NCBI RefSeq assembly: GCF_000346465.2
Contig: NC_034016.1
Location: 4,849,606 to 4,913,605, forward strand
DNA: 64,000 bases
Direction of reading: 5' to 3'
From: Prunus persica
Lineage: Eukaryota; Streptophyta; Magnoliopsida; Rosales; Rosaceae
Shown piece by piece: positions 59,788 through 64,000 of this stretch. The translations under genes were made by a program, and so were the position numbers. The stretch's first letter is position 1, and each line of letters begins with the position of its first letter. Below the pieces are notes generated by a model. The model had not been told where the DNA came from and ran no database searches. It was given only the letters and a program-made list of their open reading frames with translations.

Positions 59788-60038
59788 TGTAACACCCCGA
59801 CCCCAAATTTAACCCTTATTTAATTATTTAATTAATTAAGGGCATTTTGGTCATATTTTTAACCGGAGAGAGTTTATTGCAGTGACTAGTATTTTTGGAT
59901 AGGTCGTACTGAGACGAGTTCATAGACACGTAGTGGGCTCGAATCGGAGTTGTAACGAGAGAGATATGGTCAAAAGAAGCCCAGTGGCATAATCGTAAAT
60001 ATTTCAAAATGGGATTTTTTATAAAAATCTGGTTTTTT

Positions 60039-60078
<40 letters not shown>

Positions 60079-61263
60079 GCGACCTCTCTTTCTCTCTCCC
60101 GTCGGCTTCTCTCTCTCTCTCTCCTTGTATCTCCGGCCACCGGCCGCGGCTGCGGACGGGGCCGGTGCCAAAAGGACCGGCTCGGCCTCGGCGTCACGAC
60201 CCAGCCCTCCCGCGACATTGGCCGCCGCTCCAGCCGCCGGAAAATGACGATTTTCTCCCGGACGTCGCCCGATCTTCACAGCCGTCGATCTCCCTCCTCC
60301 GGTCACCATTTCCGTCAACCCAGGTATGGATCTTGAACCTCTCGAGCTGTTCTAACTGATGGTTGGCTGGGTTTTGATCAATTTTACCTCTAGATCACTC
60401 GATTTTCGAATTGAAAATTGGCCGAACTTCGGTCGCCGTGATCGGCCATTTTCGGCCACTTTTTGGGGTAGGTCCAAGAACAAAAGTGGCTCCAAATAAG
60501 GTGTTATACCTAGGGTAGAAATTTGGAGCAGTGGTTTTAAGATTTTCAGGCGAAGCATTATCGCTTTGGGCAACCACGCGCTGCCGGCGCGTGGGCACTG
60601 TAGAAAAAGTAGCACTGTGTCCCGATGAGATCCTTAGGTTGTCACGAGTGCGTAGGATTTCGCAGATCTGAATTCGGACATCGTTTGACTATCGAACGGA
60701 TATTCGCATATTGCGCGTTATCCGGGTTTGATAGGTTGGGACCGTTGGATGGTCTCAAATTTAATATATGTTAATCTGGGTAATTCTAGGATCGTGTAGG
60801 AATTCACGGATTGTGAATCGGAGCCCCGGATGTTCCGAATAAATAATTTAAAGTTTGTATTTTATATTAATTGTCAGATCGTGCGATCGTGAGCAATCCG
60901 ACCGTCCGATCTGAACCAAACTTGCAGGACAAGTGTCCTATATCTGGTAGAACCCATAGGGACCTTCGGATCGGAAATTGGAGGTCGTGGGTTCCGCAGG
61001 TCCGTTTGACCAGGGTTAGAGTAGTTTGACCCTTGGTTGACCGTGAGTCTCCCGGAGTAATCTCACCTTTCCAGGGGAGATTATCGGGTGCTAGATGATT
61101 GTGGAGGGTTACACAATATTAGAATTAATTTATATAATTATAATTATATATGGTTGTACAAGGGTACAACAGAGTCTAGAATGTCAGTTTGGAGTGCTAT
61201 ACGCGCTACTTTAGGTACCTCCCCGGATGCTGGATTTACTACAAGTACCACCAAGTGAAAGTG

Positions 61264-61834
61264 AGGTCCCACGTGGCGTAGGTTATCCTGCGTGCGGACA
61301 GGCCCCATACGTGGCGTTGGTTGTACCGGCGTATGGGGAGATTCGTGATATTATGTTCAGGTCTCACGTGGCGTAGGTTATCCGGCGTTGAGACAGGCCC
61401 CATACGTGGCGTTGGTTGTACCGGCGTATGGGGAGCTATGTGATATTGTGTTGAGGTCGCACGTGGCATAGGTTATCCGGCGTGTCGACAGACCCCATAC
61501 GTGGGGTTGGTTGTACCGGCGTATGGGGAGATTTGTGATATGAAATTGAGGTCCCGCGTGGCGTAGGTTATCCGGCGTTGGGACAGGCCCCATACGTGGT
61601 TTTGGTTGTACCGGCGTATGGGGAGATATGTGATTTGATGTGCAGGTCTCGCATGGCGTAGGTTATTCGGCGTTGAGACAGGCCCCATACGTGGCGTTGG
61701 TTATACCGGCGTATGGGGAGATATTATGATAGTATGGAATGGTCGCACGTGGCGTAGGTTATCCGGCGTGTTGACAGGCCTCATACGTGGCGTTGGTTGT
61801 ACCGGCGTATGGGGAGATTATTTGAAATACAGAG
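61264..61834 (+). repeat. minisatellite array 1: six 95-bp units in a three-type order
   Basis: Units start at 61264, 61359, 61454, 61549, 61644 and 61740. Each holds two related halves: CACGTGGCGTAGGTTATCCG and TACGTGGCGTTGGTTGTACC, each then GGCGT. The bases after AGGT cycle CCC, CTC, CGC, CCC, CTC, CGC, so the higher-order period is about 286 bp. Confidence 0.95.
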
Positions 61835-62131
61835 AAATGAAATAAGGTATTGCCCAAATGTGGAATTGGGTTTTAGGGAAGAACTACGTGTGGCTTGATC
61901 CCTCAGGAGGGTACGTAGGCAGCCTAAGGTTATTAGGTGCAGCCGCGGACTAAATGTTAGTCATAATTTGTATTTGAATGGTTTGGTAGTTGGTTGAGAA
62001 TTATTGGAAGGCCGAAGGCCATTTATGTGAAGTTGCATGAAATTATATTGTGCATGCTGCCAGTTGTGAATATTAAATGCGGTTTTATGCAGGTTGAAAT
62101 TTTGGGAAATGTCCAAATTATAGGGGAGACT

Positions 62132-62149
62132 CTGCCGAAATTTCGGCAG
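62132..62149. repeat. 18-bp perfect palindrome in tail 1
   Basis: CTGCCGAAATTTCGGCAG is self-complementary. Degenerate versions lie at the same position in tail 2 (about 63292-63309) and in the distant relative at about 14877-14894. Confidence 0.9.
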
Positions 62150-62250
62150 GAAGTGTCGGTCTTTAGTAATTGGGCCTGACATCGGGAGGATGTCGGGAAT
62201 TCCAAAGGGGTCGCCTCGGGTTATGAAAAATTCGGGGCGGGTCCTTTCAT

Positions 62251-62888
62251 GTGGACAGGCCCCATACGTGGCGTTGGTTATACTGGCGTATGGGGAGATA
62301 TGTGACATGATGTGCAGGTCTCGCATGACGTAGGTTATCCGGCGTTGAGACAGACCTCATACGTGGTGTTGGTTGTACCGGTGTATGGGGAGATATTGTG
62401 ATATTATGTTGAGGTCGCACGTGGCGTAGGTTATCCGGCGTGTCGACAGACCCTATACGTGGCGTTGGTTGTACCAGCGTATGGGGAGATATGTGACATG
62501 ATGTGCAGGTCTCGCGTGGCGTAGGTTATCTGGCGTTGAGACAGACCCCATATATGGAGTTGGTTGTACCGGCGTATGGGAAGATATTGTGATATTATGT
62601 TAAGGTCGCACGTGGCGTAGGTTATCCGGCGTGTCGACAGACCCCATACGTGACGTTGGTTGTACCGGCGTATGGGGAGATATGTGATATGATGTGCAGG
62701 TCTTGAGTGGCGTAGGTTATCCGGCTTTGAGACATACCTCATACATGGCGTTGGTTGTACAGGCGTATGGGGAGATATTGTGATAGTATGGTATGGTCGC
62801 ACGTGGCGTAGGTTATCCGGCGTGTTGACAGGCCCCATACGTGGCGTTGGTAGTATCGGCATATGGGGAAATTATGTGAAATACAGAG
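62251..62888 (+). repeat. minisatellite array 2: half unit plus six 95/96-bp units in dimers
   Basis: After a half unit, units start at 62316, 62412, 62507, 62603, 62698 and 62794, alternating 96 and 95 bases. Types alternate (CTC..TTGAGAC and CGC..TGTCGAC), giving a 191-bp dimer period. The last two units and the tail are near-copies of the end of array 1. Confidence 0.95.
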
Positions 62889-63375
62889 AAATAAAATAAG
62901 GTATTGCCTATGTGAGGAATTGGGTTTTAAGGAAGAACTACGTGTGGCTTGATCCCTTAGGGAGGGTACGTAGGCAGCCTAAGGTTATTAGGTGCAGCCG
63001 CGGACATAGATGTGATTGTGTTAGGAGGTTAAAATCTCGTATGTTGGCTGTTGAGAAAATTAAATGTAATAGATTGCTTTGATATTTTTAAGTGTGATGG
63101 AATTTATCGTTTGCCTTGTTAAAGGCATGAATTGATTTGTTAGTGTGCTTGGTAGTTGAGAATTTTTAGAAGGCCGAAAGCCGTTTATGTGAATTGCATA
63201 AAATTATATTGTGCATGCTGCCCATTGGGAATATTAAATGTGTTTTTATGCAGGTTGAAATTTTGGGAAATGTCCAATTTACAAGGGAGACTTTGCCGAA
63301 ATTTCCGCAGAAAGTCTCGTAACCTTATTCCATTTTGGGAAAAAGGGTGTAACTTTAGAAGTGGGCCAGACATCG

Positions 63376-64000
63376 TGTAACACCCCGACCCCAAATTTTC
63401 CCAAATTTAACCCTTATTTAATTATTTAATTATTTAAGGGTATTTTAGTCATATTTTTAACCGGAGAGAGTTTGGGACCGTGACTTGTATTTTTGGATAG
63501 GTCGTACTGAGACGAGTTCATAGACACGTAGTGGGCTCGAATCGGAGTTGTAACGAGAGAGATATGGTCAAAAGAAGCCCAGTGGTACAATCGTAAATAT
63601 TTCAAAATGAGATTTTTTTATAAAAATCTGGTTTTCTATCTCTCTCCCCCGCGGGTCTCTCTCTCTCCTCTCTCTCCGGCCACCAATGACGACGGGACTG
63701 GTACCAAAATGACCGGGCCGTCGTCCTCTTCCTACCCCAGCCACCTCCCGCAGCCAGCCGCCGCGGATTCGCCGGAATTTGGAGATGAAGCGGCCGACGT
63801 CGTCCAAACTTCAAAGCCGCCGATCTCCCTCCTCCGGCCACCAATTCCGTCGACCCATGTATGGATTTTGAACCTCTCGAGCTGCTCTAGCTGATAGTTG
63901 GGTAGAATTAGATTGATTCTTAGCGTAGCGAACTCGATTTTCGAATTGAAAATCGGCCGAAACTTCGGCAGCCGTGATCGGACATTTTCGGCCACTTTTT
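63376..64000 (+). mobile_element. LTR-like repeat, copy C (runs off window)
   Basis: This third head starts TGTAACACCCCGACCCC, directly after GGGCCAGACATCG of copy B. The head block and CTCCGGCCACC region match copies A and B. It continues beyond the right edge. Confidence 0.75.

Larger units (their letters stand above)
59788..63375 (+). mobile_element. LTR-like repeat, copy B (contains the minisatellite arrays)
   Basis: It has the same head and body as copy A and continues through two minisatellite arrays. Each array is followed by the same tail (AACTACGTGTGGCTTGATCC, GGTACGTAGGCAGCC, GGTGCAGCCGCGG, then GGGGAGACT or AGGGAGACT before TGCCGAAATTT). No protein domain, purine tract or primer-binding site was seen between copies, so these look like solo or tandem LTRs. 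The superfamily is unknown; a Ty3-gypsy origin is a guess. Confidence 0.75.

Noticed and set aside
61239..62862. Several 70-143 codon minus-strand frames with repeated RRYNQ..VWG words
   Set aside because: They come from the 95/96-bp minisatellite and shift or stop between units. They look protein-like only because the DNA is repeated.
61264..62888. A CRISPR-like array
   Set aside because: The repeats are contiguous 95-96 bp units without unique spacers, and this is plant nuclear DNA.

Overview
This is nuclear DNA from a flowering plant, most likely a woody eudicot and possibly Rosaceae. The evidence is AT-rich introns with GT-AG borders, plastid-targeted and plant-specific families (ABC1K3, CYP78A, TIR-NBS-LRR, small HSP), and many plant transposon relics (MITEs, tRNA-derived SINEs, Ty1-copia fragments, long LTR-like repeats). 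The family assignment is inference. No bacterial, CRISPR or phage-type system is present.

Six intact gene models were rebuilt by hand from reading frames and splice sites, and all close in frame. They are CstF64 (+, 10 exons, 537 aa, 1588-7104), an FAD-dependent monooxygenase (-, 6 exons, 404 aa, 9279-12003), ABC1K3-like atypical kinase (-, 21 exons, 711 aa, 16546-28886), a class I-like small heat-shock protein (-, 2 exons, 163 aa, 31957-32731), a Gfo/Idh/MocA oxidoreductase (+, 2 exons, 360 aa, 34391-39085) and a CYP78A-type cytochrome P450 (+, 2 exons, 543 aa, 45436-47305). A seventh, a TIR-NBS-LRR resistance gene (-, 5 exons, about 1189 aa, 53211-57241), is complete in frame but has one uncertain splice site. 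A truncated CYP78A duplicate lies at 48836-49823 and a scrambled LRR relic at 52870-53070.

Layout. 1-1300: GA microsatellite and a Mutator-like MITE with a 9-bp target duplication. 1300-7100: CstF64, with an 18-codon upstream ORF and two hairpin MITEs in intron 6. 7100-9250: TE-like. 9280-12000: monooxygenase, carrying a SINE in intron 1 and a second SINE family in intron 5. 12000-16000: TE block (copia fragment, LTR pieces) bracketed by two copies of the monooxygenase upstream region, one with and one without a PIF/Harbinger MITE. 16500-28900: ABC1K3 with a MITE, an LTR plus primer-binding site, and microsatellites in introns. 29000-34400: sHSP among AT-rich spacers. 34400-39100: oxidoreductase with a 3.6-kb intron. 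39100-45400: MITE and repeat-rich spacer. 45400-50600: CYP78A, a copia fragment, the CYP78A pseudogene, and unidentified DNA joined to its break. 50600-57300: spacer and TNL. 58200-64000: head-to-tail LTR-like repeats with a nested minisatellite (about 47, 95, then 191 or 286 bp).

The genes are unrelated single-copy functions (mRNA 3' end formation, FAD oxidation, plastoglobule kinase, chaperone, dehydrogenase, growth-related P450, immune receptor) and do not form a pathway. The most unusual structure is the hierarchical repeat at 61264-62890. The best-dated event is the MITE insertion at 12162-12583, because its empty site survives in the same window.
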